Shown here: positions 1 through 9,834 of the stretch, piece after piece
How positions within the stretch are numbered: position 1 is the first letter of the stretch
Layout: every line of letters starts with the position of its first letter
Assembly (NCBI RefSeq): GCF_012062845.1
Contig: NZ_WWNB01000009.1
Span: forward strand, 1-64,000
Length of the DNA: 64,000 bases
Source: Halomonas salinarum
GTDB lineage: Bacteria; Pseudomonadota; Gammaproteobacteria; Pseudomonadales; Halomonadaceae
Reading direction: 5' to 3'
Made by a program: the position numbers and the translations under genes
Notes under the pieces: model-generated
Told to the model about the DNA's origin: nothing
The model's input: the letters and a program-made list of their open reading frames with translations, nothing else
Database searches by the model: none

Positions 1-96
1 GAACCACCCGATCCCATGCCGAACTCGGAAGTGAAACCGCTTAGCGCCGATGGTAGTGTGGAGTCTCTCCATGCGAGAGTAGGTCATCGTCAGGCA
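1..96 (+). rRNA. rrf: 5S ribosomal RNA, 3' part
   Basis: The window opens inside a 5S rRNA. The conserved block running from the CCGAACTCGGAAGTGAAAC segment to the closing GCGAGAGTAGG and CAGGCA end is readable. The 5' third of the molecule lies before base 1. A strong intrinsic terminator follows at once, so this is the distal end of an rRNA operon. Confidence 0.95.
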
Positions 97-108
97 CTTA
101 CACTGAAG

Positions 109-140
109 AAACCCCGGCCCTTACAGGTCGGGGTTTTTTT
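109..140 (+). terminator. Intrinsic terminator of the rRNA operon
   Basis: A GC-rich hairpin (AACCCCG paired with CGGGGTT around a short loop) is followed by a run of seven T. It lies about 12 bases after the 5S rRNA 3' end. Confidence 0.9.
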
Positions 141-515
141 ATGGCTGGACGAAACGTACGTTTTTGGCTGTGACCTTTCCCCTGACCTTTCGACCTTTCC
201 CTTGACCTTCTTCAATCTCAATGCATGTCGCTTCTCGTCTTCCCCACCTGCCTTAAGCCCTCAAGAGACATCAAGCGCCTTCAACCTTAAGCATTCAGCC
301 TGTCGGTGAGTGCGCCATGCGTTACGCTTCAGGATATAGAGTCTCTTGTCACGCGGATCGGTGGTGTCCATCGTCTGTGTAAAGAGCGCATCCTGTTATT
401 GGCGGTATGTGTGATGCTTAGGAGAGTATTGAGCGCGCGCCGCTGACAGAAGGCGTGAGCCTCATGTCGCGCCGTCCCTCAGTTCCAAGGCGCCTCTCGG
501 CGCGAGGAGAGTTTC
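141..515. other. Gap between the rRNA operon and the DUF1989 gene
   Basis: No convincing gene is seen. Bases 171-209 hold a pyrimidine-rich tract in which GACCTTT recurs four times in slightly varied form. A small GCGCC/GGCGC hairpin sits just before the ribosome-binding site of the next gene. I could not recognise a guanidine (ykkC-type) riboswitch, which I looked for because DUF1989 genes are often guanidine-linked. Confidence 0.5.
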
Positions 516-1385
516 ATGTCCAAGGTGCCTGCGGCCTATCAGGCAAGCGAAGGGTCTATCCTCGATGTAGACAAGGCCTTCTATAGTGGGCTGAGTGCCG
601 CTCAATCCGAGCGCCGCCTGGTGGCGACTCATACCGTGCCGATGCGTGATGGTTTGGCATGGGAGGTGCCGGCCGGTCATATCTTTCGCATCAAGGTGAC
701 CGAAGGCGCTCAGGTAGGCGATTTCAACATGTGGCACCTGCATAATCCCCGCGAGCGAATGTGGGCCTCTCGTACTCGTCAGCTGCAGCGCGCCCATGTC
801 AGTACCTACGACCGGCTTTGGTCGACCTTGCCTTACCTTCGGCCCATGGCCACCATCATTGATGACACGCTCGCAGACTATGGCATCGATACGCAGGGTG
901 GCCGCGTCCACGACCTGCTCGGTACGCGCTGCGATCCCTACGTCAATCGACTGCTGACCGGCGAGGACTTCGACTTTCACTGTCATTCGAACCTGGTCAG
1001 GGCCATCGAGCCCTGGGGGCTGACGGAGTTTGATGTGCACGACGTGCTCAACGTCTTCCAGTGCACCGGCCTTAACGAGGATGACCAGTACTTCATGAAG
1101 GCAAGCCCGGCACGGCAGGGGGATTATCTTGAATTCTTTGCCGAGATTGACCTGCTGTGCGCCCTTTCCTGTTGTCCCGGCGGTGACCTGTCGGTCGATC
1201 TGTGGGGCCCTGATGCTCGTGATCCACTGACGACTTGCCACCCCCTGGGTGTCGAGGTGTATGCGGTCGCAGAGAGCCTGCTCGCTGACTGGACGTCGCC
1301 TCGTCCTGCGCCCTACCGCGGACAACACGGGCGACAGGCGCTATCCGTCGATTGGGCCGACATCAAGCGTGGGCGCTGTTGCTGA
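516..1385 (+). CDS. DUF1989 (urea carboxylase-associated) family protein
   Basis: A soluble 289-aa protein matching the DUF1989 family. Characteristic stretches are HDVLNVFQCTGLNEDD near residue 185 and the following GDYLEFFAEIDLLCALSCCPGGD-like block. Known relatives accompany urea carboxylase or act as carboxyguanidine deiminase subunits, normally as a pair of short paralogues. Here one longer gene stands alone, with no urea or guanidine carboxylase in view. It is followed 117 bases downstream by the 5-oxoprolinase genes on the same strand, so a role in amide or amidine nitrogen use is possible but unproven. The ATG at 516 is chosen because GAGGAGAG lies at good spacing before it. Confidence 0.75.
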   Translation: MSKVPAAYQASEGSILDVDKAFYSGLSAAQSERRLVATHTVPMRDGLAWEVPAGHIFRIKVTEGAQVGDFNMWHLHNPRERMWASRTRQLQRAHVSTYDRLWSTLPYLRPMATIIDDTLADYGIDTQGGRVHDLLGTRCDPYVNRLLTGEDFDFHCHSNLVRAIEPWGLTEFDVHDVLNVFQCTGLNEDDQYFMKASPARQGDYLEFFAEIDLLCALSCCPGGDLSVDLWGPDARDPLTTCHPLGVEVYAVAESLLADWTSPRPAPYRGQHGRQALSVDWADIKRGRCC

Positions 1386-1502
1386 GTGCTATCCAAACGC
1401 TGCGTGAGCCACTGGCTGCGGTGTTCAGGCCGATGCTGAAGTGATTTGGCGCTACGTTGCCGATAAATTGTCATCATTACATTCCATAGAAACGAGGCCT
1501 CG

Positions 1503-2258
1503 ATGACGACATTGCTGCTTAATGCCGATATGGGGGAAAGCTTTGGTCCCTGGAAGATGGGGCTGGACCATGAGGTCATGCCGATCGTCGACTTGGCTAA
1601 TGTCGCCTGCGGCTTCCATGCCTCGGACCCCGATACCATGCGTGCGACGGTCCGGCTGGCCGCTGAGCATGGCGTTACCGTGGGCGCACACCCTGCTTAT
1701 CCCGACCTGGTCGGCTTCGGCCGACGCTCGATGGCTTGCTCAAGCGATGAAATCGAGAACCTGGTGCTTTACCAGATCGGTGCGCTGAGCGCGATGTGCC
1801 ACGCCGAGGGCGCACGGCTGGGCTATGTGAAGCCCCATGGCGCCCTGTACAACGACATGATGCGTGATCCCGACAAGCTGGCGGCGGTCATGCGGGGGCT
1901 GCGTGCCTTCGATACACAACTGCCTCTGATGGTGATGGCGACCCGCGATCCCTCGATGGCGCGTGCCGTGGCGGCTGAACATGGCATCAGCCTGTGGCTC
2001 GAGGCCTTCGCCGATCGGGCTTACGATGCCGAGGGGCGTCTGGTCTCGCGTCGTGAAGCCGGCGCCGTCCACCACGACGCCGAGGTGATCATCGACCAGG
2101 CACGGCGTATCGCCACCGGCAAGCCGCTCACGGCGTTTGGTGGCAGTGAGCTGGTACTCGAGGCGGATACCCTCTGCGTGCACGGCGATAATCCGGAATC
2201 CATTGCCGCAGTCAAGGCCATCCGCCAGGCGCTACAGGATATCGAGGCCACCTCATGA
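1503..2258 (+). CDS. pxpA: 5-oxoprolinase subunit A (LamB/YcsF family)
   Basis: A 251-aa LamB/YcsF family protein of the usual length. It begins with the diagnostic [10 protein letters not shown] segment, followed by [12 protein letters not shown] and [16 protein letters not shown]. With PxpB and PxpC it forms the ATP-dependent prokaryotic 5-oxoprolinase that opens pyroglutamate to glutamate, clearing a damage product of glutamine and glutamate. GAGG precedes the ATG. Its stop overlaps the pxpB start by four bases (ATGA), so the genes are translationally coupled. Confidence 0.93.
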   Translation: MTTLLLNADMGESFGPWKMGLDHEVMPIVDLANVACGFHASDPDTMRATVRLAAEHGVTVGAHPAYPDLVGFGRRSMACSSDEIENLVLYQIGALSAMCHAEGARLGYVKPHGALYNDMMRDPDKLAAVMRGLRAFDTQLPLMVMATRDPSMARAVAAEHGISLWLEAFADRAYDAEGRLVSRREAGAVHHDAEVIIDQARRIATGKPLTAFGGSELVLEADTLCVHGDNPESIAAVKAIRQALQDIEATS

Positions 2259-2977
2259 AGCTGCCACGTCTCGAGAATGCCGGTGTCGAGGCCTGGCTGG
2301 TACGCCTTTTCGACACTATCGATGAGGCCAACATGCCCTGGCTGATGGCCCTGTGCCGTCGCTGTGAAGAGGCGTTTGGCCCGGCACTGATCGACCTGGT
2401 GCCGTCCTATACCACGCTGCTGGTTCACTACGACCCTGTGAGGCTCACCCCGGGAGAAGCCCGCGCGCGACTGGCAACCATTCTTGCCGACTTGCGCCCG
2501 GACGACGCCGCGGCTGAAGGCGCCGTCAAGGAACTGCCGGTCTGGTACGACGGTAGCGTGGGCCCTGAGCTTGAGCGCCTGATGGCTGCCGCTGATCTCG
2601 ACCGGCAGGCGCTGATCGACTTGCATGCCGGCCAAGAGTATCGGGTCTTTGCGTTGGGCTTCGCTCCCGGTTTCGCCTTCATGGGGCGCCTGGATGAACG
2701 CCTTGAAATGCCCAGGCTCGATACGCCACGTCAGCGGGTGCCGGCCGGTAGTGTGGCGGTGGCCGGGCGCCAGACCTCGGCCTATCCGCGCCAGTCACCG
2801 GGGGGCTGGAACTTGATCGGTCGCACGCCGATCACGCTCTTCGATCAGCATCGCGACGAGCAGAGCTTTCTGCAGGTCGGCGACCGGGTACGTTTCCAAC
2901 CGGTCGAGCGGGCCGAGTTCGAACGCCTGGGGGGAGATACGCGCCCAGTGGCGTCTCAACAGGAGGGACGCTCATGA
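2255..2977 (+). CDS. pxpB: 5-oxoprolinase subunit B (KipI-like)
   Basis: A 240-aa protein of the allophanate hydrolase subunit 1/KipI family. The conserved [12 protein letters not shown] and [17 protein letters not shown] segments are present in the second half, followed by [12 protein letters not shown]. It partners PxpC in binding and activating 5-oxoproline. It overlaps pxpA and pxpC by four bases each (ATGA), as expected for subunits made in fixed ratio. B. subtilis KipI inhibits the sporulation kinase KinA, but that role has no target here. Confidence 0.93.
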   Translation: MKLPRLENAGVEAWLVRLFDTIDEANMPWLMALCRRCEEAFGPALIDLVPSYTTLLVHYDPVRLTPGEARARLATILADLRPDDAAAEGAVKELPVWYDGSVGPELERLMAAADLDRQALIDLHAGQEYRVFALGFAPGFAFMGRLDERLEMPRLDTPRQRVPAGSVAVAGRQTSAYPRQSPGGWNLIGRTPITLFDQHRDEQSFLQVGDRVRFQPVERAEFERLGGDTRPVASQQEGRS

Positions 2978-3939
2978 ATGAAGCCACCACGATCATGGGG
3001 AAGGACGCTCTGCGCGTAGAGAAAGCGGGGCCCATGGCCACCCTGCAGGATGCCGGGCGCTTCGGCGTGCGCCGCCTGGGGGTGACGCAGGGCGGTCCTG
3101 CTGACCTGCATGCTTTCGCCTGGGCCAACTATCTACTGGGCAACGCCTGGGGAGCGGCAGTGCTCGAAATTACCCTCGGCGGGTTGACCCTGATCGCAGA
3201 GCGCGACCTGCGCCTGGCGCTGTGCGGCGCAGACCTGAATGCGACCTGTGATGGCGAGCCCCTTGCCCCCTGGCAGGCGTTCACGCTGCACAAGGGGGTG
3301 CAGTTGGCTTTCGATTCGCCCAAGGCGGGGGTGCGCGCCTATCTGGCCGTTGCCGGCGGCTTTCGGGATGAGCCGGTCCTTGGCAGCCTTGCCTGCGTGA
3401 CTCGCGAGGGGTTGGGCGGCCATACGGGGGAGGGCAAGCCGCTGGCCGAGGGTGAGATGCTGCATGTTGACGCCAATGTCGTTGATGCCATCGCCACCGG
3501 CGAGGGGAGAACAGTGCCCGAGCGGGAGTGCCTTGATTATATGGCGCCGGCAAAACTCGAGTTGATTCCCGGCGCGCAGATTGCTGATTTCACGGGCCCC
3601 AGCCTCTTCCGTGCCTTTCACGACAAATGGCGGGTCGATGCCCGCGCTGATCGCATGGGCGTGCGACTCACCGGTCCCAGGCTCGAATGCCGGCTAGGTA
3701 GCATGATTTCAGAGGGTATTGCGCTGGGGGCTGTGCAGGTACCGCCGGATGGCCAGCCCATCGCACTACTAAACGATCGTCAGACCGTAGGCGGCTACCC
3801 CAGGCTTGGCACTCTCACGCCGCTTGCCTGTGCGCGGCTTGCCCAGTGTCAGCCTGACCAGACCGTATATCTCGCGCCGGTCGCCATGGGGGCCGCGCAG
3901 GATGCCTACCGGCGCTTCCTCGCCGCCTTTGTTGATTGA
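2974..3939 (+). CDS. pxpC: 5-oxoprolinase subunit C (KipA, biotin-dependent carboxyltransferase-like)
   Basis: A 321-aa allophanate hydrolase subunit 2/KipA family protein. GPMATLQDAGRFGVRRLGV and TQGGPADLHAFAWAN near the N-terminus are family hallmarks. Despite the carboxyltransferase fold name, no biotin site is involved; it is the third subunit of 5-oxoprolinase. It ends the four-gene block that begins with the DUF1989 gene. A second in-frame ATG at 2995 is possible, but the first overlaps the pxpB stop and is preferred. Confidence 0.92.
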   Translation: MNEATTIMGKDALRVEKAGPMATLQDAGRFGVRRLGVTQGGPADLHAFAWANYLLGNAWGAAVLEITLGGLTLIAERDLRLALCGADLNATCDGEPLAPWQAFTLHKGVQLAFDSPKAGVRAYLAVAGGFRDEPVLGSLACVTREGLGGHTGEGKPLAEGEMLHVDANVVDAIATGEGRTVPERECLDYMAPAKLELIPGAQIADFTGPSLFRAFHDKWRVDARADRMGVRLTGPRLECRLGSMISEGIALGAVQVPPDGQPIALLNDRQTVGGYPRLGTLTPLACARLAQCQPDQTVYLAPVAMGAAQDAYRRFLAAFVD

Positions 3940-3970
3940 AGCGTGAAGCCCTGAAGCTTCTCGAGTGGCG

Positions 3971-5017
3971 TCAGGTCGCCAGTGCCGCTGTTGGCTGCCT
4001 GACTGAAGCGAGGCTCGATGCTTCCCGTGGAGTACCAGCGGCAAGACCTGCCAGGAAGGGATCCAGGCGAGTCTCGCGGCGCAGTGCCTGGAATCGGCGT
4101 GCGGCCTCGGGGTCGCGGCTACGCATATGGTTGAGCCATTGTTTTAGCAGCGAGACCACGACACGCTCTGGGAGTGTGCTACGCTGCAATGCAGCGTAGG
4201 TGCAGAGTATCTCGGCGCGTGCCGCCCATTCGGTAACCGGCAGCCGCTCGTTGGTAGCTTGCCAGTGGCGGATACGCGGGGCCAGATAGGGGTCCGCCAG
4301 TGCGCCACGGCCAAGCATGACATCGGGACAACCGGAAAGCGTGCGCGCTTTCCAGTAGTCTTCAAGCGTCCAGATGTCGCCATTGGCGATTACCGGGATG
4401 CGCAAGGCATGGCGGATGCGACCGATCCACTCCCAGTGGGCCGGTGGGCGATAGCCCTCATCGCGGGTACGGGCGTGCACCACCAGGGAGGTGGCGCCGG
4501 CGCGTTCGGCGGCCAGCGCGCAATCCAGCGCCTTCAAGCGGTCCGAGAAGCCCAGGCGTATCTTGGCGGTAACGGGTACGGCGCCATCGACGGCTTGATG
4601 GACGGCGGATACGGCTCGCTCGAGTCGGTGCGGGTCGCGCAGCAGCGAGGCACCGCCGTCGTGACGATTGACCGTCTTGGCGGGGCAGCCAAAGTTGAGA
4701 TCGATGCTCACGGCGCCGAGGCTCACTGCCTGACGCGCATTGGCCGCAAGGGCCGCGGGGTCCGAACCGAGTAGCTGCAGGTGCACCGGGATGCCGTGGG
4801 GAGTGATGACGCGGTCCCCGGCGAGTTCCGGGCAGTGCTTGTAGAAGACGCGCGGCGGCAAGCGCGCGTCAACCACGCGCACGAACTCGGTCACCGTCCA
4901 GTCGAAGCCTGGGTGCTCGGTGAGCAGAGCGCGGGTATGGACATCGATTACGCCCTCCATGGGCGCTAGGCCGATACGGCCTTCATGTAGTAAATTAACT
5001 ACGTTCTGCTCAACCAT
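3971..5017 (-). CDS. dusC: tRNA-dihydrouridine(16) synthase DusC
   Basis: A 348-aa FMN-dependent TIM-barrel enzyme that reduces uridine to dihydrouridine in the tRNA D-loop. It shows LAPMEGVID near the N-terminus, TEFVRVVD and CPEL typical of the DusC subgroup, the catalytic-cysteine segment NFGCPAKTVNRHDGGASLL, and the FMN-site segments VHARTRDEGY and VIANGDIWT. It is about 30 residues longer than E. coli DusC, mostly at the C-terminus. It converges on pxpC with a 31-base gap and no clear terminator between them. No strong ribosome-binding site is visible at the chosen ATG. Confidence 0.92.
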   Translation of the reverse strand: MVEQNVVNLLHEGRIGLAPMEGVIDVHTRALLTEHPGFDWTVTEFVRVVDARLPPRVFYKHCPELAGDRVITPHGIPVHLQLLGSDPAALAANARQAVSLGAVSIDLNFGCPAKTVNRHDGGASLLRDPHRLERAVSAVHQAVDGAVPVTAKIRLGFSDRLKALDCALAAERAGATSLVVHARTRDEGYRPPAHWEWIGRIRHALRIPVIANGDIWTLEDYWKARTLSGCPDVMLGRGALADPYLAPRIRHWQATNERLPVTEWAARAEILCTYAALQRSTLPERVVVSLLKQWLNHMRSRDPEAARRFQALRRETRLDPFLAGLAAGTPREASSLASVRQPTAALAT

Positions 5018-5120
5018 GGTGTCATTGCATTATTGGTAGGTTCAGGCAGGTTATTGTACCAGTTGAATAGTATGCCCAGGCCAGTCGTGGTTGGGCGCGA
5101 CCGAGCAAGGGGAGCTCACT

Positions 5121-5366
5121 ATGCAAGACTCGCTAATGAACGAAGGCTTGATGCTGATGGTGTTCGGCATGGGCTTTGTCTTCGTCTTCCTGACGGTGCT
5201 GGTCATCGCTACCACCGGGATGTCGAAGCTGGTCTCTCGCTGGGCCCCGGTGCCGGCCAAGCCGGAGGCCGCACCGCGGGCGCAAGCGCCTGCCGCCCAG
5301 GATGATGACCTGATGGTGGTCATCAGTACCGCCGTGCACCGATACCGTCAGCGTCATCACCGCTAG
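5121..5366 (+). CDS. oadG: Oxaloacetate decarboxylase gamma subunit OadG
   Basis: A small 81-aa protein with one membrane segment (about residues 8-30, LMLMVFGMGFVFVFLTVLVI), then an Ala/Pro-rich linker and a charged, His-ended tail. The order oadG-oadA-oadB is the classic arrangement. The gamma subunit anchors the alpha subunit to the membrane pump and, in known members, binds zinc through its C-terminus. An upstream TTG at 5091 could extend the frame, but AAGGGGAG at 5107-5114 fits the ATG at 5121. Confidence 0.88.
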   Translation: MQDSLMNEGLMLMVFGMGFVFVFLTVLVIATTGMSKLVSRWAPVPAKPEAAPRAQAPAAQDDDLMVVISTAVHRYRQRHHR

Positions 5367-5453
5367 TTGGACCGCTGCCACGCGACATTGCTTTCGGGCG
5401 TGAACATCGCCGTCCGTCAGCCAGCCAGAATTATCGAATAAGGATAAACCCTA

Positions 5454-7265
5454 ATGAGTGAGACTCGACGCCCACTGGGCATCACCGATGTGGTGCTGCG
5501 TGACGCGCACCAGTCACTGTTCGCCACGCGCATGCGCCTTGATGACATGCTGCCGATCGCCGAGAAACTCGATCGGGTTGGTTTCTGGTCCTTGGAATCC
5601 TGGGGTGGAGCCACCTTCGATTCCTGTATCCGCTATCTGGGTGAGGATCCCTGGGCGCGCATTCGTGCCCTGAAGGAAGCGATGCCCAACACGCCGCAGC
5701 AGATGCTGTTGCGTGGCCAGAACCTGCTGGGCTACCGCCACTACGCCGACGATGTGGTCGACAAGTTCGTCGAGCGCGCTCGCACTAACGGCGTCGATGT
5801 CTTCCGTGTCTTCGATGCCATGAATGATCCGCGCAACCTCGAACGGGCCATCAAGGCCGTTCGCGCCAACGACGGTCATGCGCAGGGCACCATCTCCTAC
5901 ACGGTAAGCCCGGTACATACCGTCGATGGTTGGGTCGAGCTCGCCAAGCAGATCGCTGACATGGGGGCCGACTCTCTGGCGATCAAGGACATGGCGGGTC
6001 TGCTGGCCCCCTATACCGCCTATGAGTTGGTCTCCAAGCTCAAGAAGGAACTGTCGATCCCCATTCACATGCAGTGTCATGCCACCACCGGCATGTCCAC
6101 GGCAACGGCACTCAAGGCCGTCGAAGCCGGCATCGACAATATCGACACCGCCATCTCCTCGATGTCGATGACCTACGGCCACAGCCCCACCGAATCCGTG
6201 GTGGCGATGCTCAAGGACACCGACCGCGACACGGGCCTTGATCTCGAGCTGCTCGAGGACATCGCTGCCTACTTCCGCGAGGTGCGCAAGAAATATGCCG
6301 CCTTCGAGGGCTCGCTGAAGGGCATCGACTCGCGGATCCTGATCGCCCAGGTGCCTGGCGGCATGCTCACCAACATGGAAGGCCAGCTCAAGGAGCAGGG
6401 CGCCGGCGACAAGCTGGATGACGTGCTCGGCGAGATCCCCAAGGTACGCGAGGATCTGGGCTTCATTCCGTTGGTCACCCCCACCTCGCAGATCGTCGGC
6501 ACCCAGGCGGTGATGAACGTGATGATGGGCGAGCGCTACAAGTCGATCTCCAAGGAGGTCCAGGCGCTGCTCAGGGGTGAGTACGGCGCTGCGCCCTCGG
6601 CCTTTAACAAGGAACTGCAAGCGCGGGTACTGGAAGGCAAGGAACCGATTACCTGCCGGCCTGCCGACCGCCTGGAGCCCGAGATCGATCGCTTGACCAA
6701 GGAGCTCGAGTCCAAGGCCAAGGAAGAGGGCATTCGCCTTGAAGAGGGCGAGCGGCGCATCGACGATGTGCTGACCTATGCACTCTTCCCGCAGATCGGG
6801 CTCAAGTTTCTCAAGAACCGCGATAACCCCGAGGCCTTCGAGCCCGCGCCCGAAGCGCCAGAGGCTCAGTCTGCCGGCGTGCCGGCAAAGGCAGGAGGCG
6901 CCTCGGTGCCGGCTGCCGGTCCCGAGACCTACACCATTACCGTCAACGGCAAGCAGTATGTGGTCGAGGTCTCCGAGGGTGGCGAGATCGGCCAGGTGCA
7001 GGCCAAGGGGGATGCCGGACAGGCCGCCGCGCCAGCCGCGCCGGCACAGTCCAGCGGCGAGACCATCAGCGCACCGCTTGCGGGCAACATCTTCAAGGTC
7101 AACGTCAAACCGGGCGATCAGGTCGCCGAGGGTGAGATAGTCATCATTCTCGAGGCCATGAAGATGGAGACCGAAATCCGCGCGGCGAGCGCCGGTAGCG
7201 TCTCTGCAGTCAATGTCAAAGAAGGCGACAGCGTATCCGTGGGTGATACGCTGGTCGTCCTGTAA
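5454..7265 (+). CDS. oadA: Oxaloacetate decarboxylase alpha subunit OadA, biotin-containing
   Basis: A 603-aa cytoplasmic subunit that moves the carboxylate of oxaloacetate onto biotin. It has the HMGL-like carboxyltransferase barrel starting at [11 protein letters not shown] (residue ~12), the conserved carboxylase domain, an Ala/Pro-rich linker (~465-525) and a C-terminal biotinyl domain with EAMKMETE (biotin on Lys ~570). The gap to oadB is 12 bases. The pump exports sodium with decarboxylation, which suits a halophile, and also supplies pyruvate. A 623-aa open frame on the other strand is a codon-bias shadow. Confidence 0.95.
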   Translation: MSETRRPLGITDVVLRDAHQSLFATRMRLDDMLPIAEKLDRVGFWSLESWGGATFDSCIRYLGEDPWARIRALKEAMPNTPQQMLLRGQNLLGYRHYADDVVDKFVERARTNGVDVFRVFDAMNDPRNLERAIKAVRANDGHAQGTISYTVSPVHTVDGWVELAKQIADMGADSLAIKDMAGLLAPYTAYELVSKLKKELSIPIHMQCHATTGMSTATALKAVEAGIDNIDTAISSMSMTYGHSPTESVVAMLKDTDRDTGLDLELLEDIAAYFREVRKKYAAFEGSLKGIDSRILIAQVPGGMLTNMEGQLKEQGAGDKLDDVLGEIPKVREDLGFIPLVTPTSQIVGTQAVMNVMMGERYKSISKEVQALLRGEYGAAPSAFNKELQARVLEGKEPITCRPADRLEPEIDRLTKELESKAKEEGIRLEEGERRIDDVLTYALFPQIGLKFLKNRDNPEAFEPAPEAPEAQSAGVPAKAGGASVPAAGPETYTITVNGKQYVVEVSEGGEIGQVQAKGDAGQAAAPAAPAQSSGETISAPLAGNIFKVNVKPGDQVAEGEIVIILEAMKMETEIRAASAGSVSAVNVKEGDSVSVGDTLVVL

Positions 7266-7277
7266 GGGCTCGGATTC

Positions 7278-8600
7278 ATGGATAAACTGTTGACTCTCTG
7301 GTACGGCTCGGGTCTCTATAACCTGGGCCTGGGGCAAGCGGCGATGATCGTCATCGGTCTGCTGCTGCTCTATCTGGCGATCCACAAGAAGTTCGAGCCG
7401 CTATTGCTGGTGCCGATCGGCTTCGGTGGCATTCTCGCCAATATTCCCGAGGCCGGGCTTGCCTTGTCCGCCGCCGAGCAGGCGGCGCACCTGGCGAAAG
7501 CCGAAGTGCTCGCGCGCATGGCGGAGGTGCTGGGCATTAGCCTGGAGCCCGGTGCGTCGATCGAGTCCGTGCGTCATGCCATTGCCGAAGCCGTGCACGG
7601 CGATACCGCGCCGAACCTGGTGCGGGCCGCCGAGGACGTGGCCAAGGATGTGGGCTTTGCCAACGGCATGCTCTACAACTTCTACAGCGTGGCCATCGCT
7701 TCGGGCATCGCGCCGCTGGTGATCTTCATGGGCGTGGGTGCAATGACCGATTTCGGTCCGCTGCTCGCCAACCCACGCACGCTGTTCCTGGGCGCGGCGG
7801 CTCAGTTCGGCATCTTCGCCACCCTGATCGGTGCTGTGGGCATGACCTCGCTTGGCTGGATGGACTTCTCGCTCAAGCAGGCGGCCGCCATCGGCATCAT
7901 CGGCGGCGCCGACGGCCCGACCTCGATCTATGTGTCGAGCATTCTGGCGCCAGAGTTGCTCGGCGCGATTGCCGTGGCCTCCTACTCCTACATGGCACTG
8001 GTACCGCTGATCCAGCCGCCGATCATGCGCCTGCTGACCAGCGAGAAGGAACGTAAGATCGTCATGACGCAGTTGCGTCCGGTGTCGAAGCTGGAGAAGA
8101 TCTGCTTCCCGCTGGTGTTGCTGATTCTGGTGGTGCTCTTCCTGCCGGATGCCGCGCCGCTGCTTGGCATGTTCTGCTTCGGTAACCTGATGCGCGAGTG
8201 CGGCGTCGTCGAGCGCCTCTCGGATACCGCTCAGAATGCCTTGATCAACATTGTGACCATCTTCCTTGGCCTGTCTGTAGGCTCCAAGCTGGTCGCCGAT
8301 CGCTTCTTGACCGTCGAGACCCTGGGCATTCTGAGCCTGGGTATCGTTGCCTTCGCGATCGGTACCGCCTGTGGTGTGCTGATGGCCAAGCTGATGAACA
8401 CGGTCAGCAAGATGGAGATCAATCCGTTGATTGGTTCGGCCGGCGTGTCGGCCGTGCCGATGGCTGCGCGGGTGTCGAACAAGGTCGGCCTGGAGTACAA
8501 CCCTCACAACTTCCTGCTCATGCACGCCATGGGTCCGAACGTGGCCGGTGTGATCGGCTCGGCGGTCGCCGCCGGCGTGATGATCAAGTACCTGGGTTGA
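7278..8600 (+). CDS. oadB: Oxaloacetate decarboxylase beta subunit, sodium pump OadB
   Basis: A 440-aa polytopic inner-membrane protein that decarboxylates carboxybiotin and moves sodium out of the cell. The [21 protein letters not shown]-type segment (residues ~210-230) is the signature of sodium ion-translocating decarboxylase beta subunits. [19 protein letters not shown] near the C-terminus is also conserved. Residues ~60-130 form a soluble insert not seen in the shortest homologues. It ends the oad operon and is followed by a strong terminator. Confidence 0.95.
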   Translation: MDKLLTLWYGSGLYNLGLGQAAMIVIGLLLLYLAIHKKFEPLLLVPIGFGGILANIPEAGLALSAAEQAAHLAKAEVLARMAEVLGISLEPGASIESVRHAIAEAVHGDTAPNLVRAAEDVAKDVGFANGMLYNFYSVAIASGIAPLVIFMGVGAMTDFGPLLANPRTLFLGAAAQFGIFATLIGAVGMTSLGWMDFSLKQAAAIGIIGGADGPTSIYVSSILAPELLGAIAVASYSYMALVPLIQPPIMRLLTSEKERKIVMTQLRPVSKLEKICFPLVLLILVVLFLPDAAPLLGMFCFGNLMRECGVVERLSDTAQNALINIVTIFLGLSVGSKLVADRFLTVETLGILSLGIVAFAIGTACGVLMAKLMNTVSKMEINPLIGSAGVSAVPMAARVSNKVGLEYNPHNFLLMHAMGPNVAGVIGSAVAAGVMIKYLG

Positions 8601-8632
8601 GACCCTCAGGCTGCACTGTGGCCAGTAACAAG

Positions 8633-8661
8633 AACGGCGCCCCGCGGGGCGCCGTTTTGTT
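8633..8661 (+). terminator. Intrinsic terminator of the oadGAB operon
   Basis: An 11-bp perfect stem (AACGGCGCCCC with its complement) with a two-base loop runs into TTTT. It lies about 30 bases after the oadB stop, and yigZ converges from the other side. Confidence 0.88.
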
Positions 8662-8702
8662 GTCTGGGGGCTTAAAGGCAGGAGTGATGCGCTTGGGTCG
8701 CG

Positions 8703-9320
8703 TCAGTCGGTGAGCTGTTCGAGCTGCCCCTTGAGGCGACTGTCCAGAGCGCTTAAATCCGCTTTTCGATCCGCGGGCCAGCCGACGGTCAGCACCACAC
8801 CATCGGCGCCGTAATCAGCCTGCTCGACGGGGATGTCCTGGTCGGTAAGCCAGGCCCGGGCCTCGGCTTCGCCGGCAAAGCCTAGCTTCATGCGTAGCGG
8901 GGTGCGTTCGGTGAAGTCGCGAGTCGGTAGCGTCTCGATGGCCTGCGCCACAGCCTTGGCGTAGGCCCTGGCCAGGCCACCGGTGCCGAGCTTGGTACCA
9001 CCGAAGTAGCGAATGACCACGCAGCCCACCTGGCCCATGCCGGCGCCCTCGAGTACCTGAAACATGGGGCGTCCGGCCGTGCCGCCAGGCTCACCGTCGT
9101 CCGAGAAGCCGATGGCCTGCTGCTCGCCGGGCGGGCCGGCAATGAAGGCGCTGCAATGATGGCTGGCGTTGGGATGGCGAGCGCGTGCCTCGGTCAGCAG
9201 AGCCTCGAAGCTTGCGGCATCGGGGGCATGGCAAGTCCAGGTCAAAAAGCGGCTCTTCTCGACCTCGAACTCGGTTTCACGCCAGTCGCCACTCGCCAGA
9301 TCGGGAATCGGGTAGCGCAT
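8703..9320 (-). CDS. yigZ: YigZ/IMPACT family protein
   Basis: A 205-aa member of the YigZ/UPF0029 (IMPACT N-terminal) family, the usual length. The hallmark segments FSDDGEPGGTAGRPM and VIRYFGGTKLGTGGLARAY are present at residues ~75-120. Its biochemical role is unsettled; the eukaryotic relative IMPACT links to translation control. Its ATG overlaps the stop of the S24 peptidase gene by one base (TGATG), so the two are coupled. That would place yigZ under the LexA-box promoter upstream. Confidence 0.9.
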   Translation of the reverse strand: MRYPIPDLASGDWRETEFEVEKSRFLTWTCHAPDAASFEALLTEARARHPNASHHCSAFIAGPPGEQQAIGFSDDGEPGGTAGRPMFQVLEGAGMGQVGCVVIRYFGGTKLGTGGLARAYAKAVAQAIETLPTRDFTERTPLRMKLGFAGEAEARAWLTDQDIPVEQADYGADGVVLTVGWPADRKADLSALDSRLKGQLEQLTD

Positions 9321-9790
9321 CAGGCCGCCTGAGCCGACTGTCGCACGACACCCATCACCAGGCCCAGCACCTGGATATCATCGTTCTTGAGAAAGATCGG
9401 GGCCATGGTTTCGTTGGCCGGCTGGAGCCGCACCCCCGACTTCTCGATATAGAGCTTCTTCAGGGTCACCTCCTGATCATTGATCATCACCACGGCCGTC
9501 TCGCCGTTTTCGGCACTCTCCTGGCGCTCGATGATGATCACATCGCCGTCGAAGATATTGCAGTCGATCATCGAATCGCCACATACCTTGAGGGCATAGG
9601 TATTGCGCCGCACCATGCGAGAGGGAATAAGAACGCTGGATTGCTCGGGGCAGGCCTCGATGGGCAGGCCAGCGGCGACCTTGCCGAGCAGTTCCACTTC
9701 GATCATGTCGTTGGCGGTGATCTCTTCCCAGGCATTGCTTAAGGGCAGATTGGGCAGGCGGTGCAGATAATGCGGTGCGGTGTGCGGCAT
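9320..9790 (-). CDS. S24 (LexA/UmuD-type) peptidase lacking a DNA-binding domain
   Basis: A 156-aa S24-family self-cleaving peptidase. A LexA-type cleavage dipeptide Ala40-Gly41 lies in LLGKVAAGLPIE, the catalytic Ser73 in CGDSMID, and the catalytic Lys111 in EVTLKKLY. Canonical LexA is about 200 aa with a winged helix-turn-helix before the cleavage site. Here only 39 residues precede Ala40 and no helix-turn-helix is visible. The protein is therefore more like UmuD or a dominant-negative LexA partner than a repressor. A LexA box lies 45-60 bases upstream of the start. No umuC or DNA polymerase IV/V gene is adjacent; yigZ follows. Confidence 0.8.
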   Translation of the reverse strand: MPHTAPHYLHRLPNLPLSNAWEEITANDMIEVELLGKVAAGLPIEACPEQSSVLIPSRMVRRNTYALKVCGDSMIDCNIFDGDVIIIERQESAENGETAVVMINDQEVTLKKLYIEKSGVRLQPANETMAPIFLKNDDIQVLGLVMGVVRQSAQAA

Positions 9791-9834
9791 GATCTTTCTC
9801 CCTTGCGCGGCGGGGCGAGCTGTGGGCTCAGAAG

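Noticed and set aside
171-209. GACCTTT pyrimidine repeats after the rRNA operon
   Set aside because: The units are short and irregular and lack the regular spacing expected of binding-site arrays or CRISPR repeats.
16-309. Open frame across the 5S rRNA and its terminator
   Set aside because: It runs through a structural RNA and a terminator.
5514-7385. 623-aa open frame antisense to oadA
   Set aside because: It mirrors the GC-rich codon pattern of oadA, has no ribosome-binding site or domain, and oadA itself is unambiguous.
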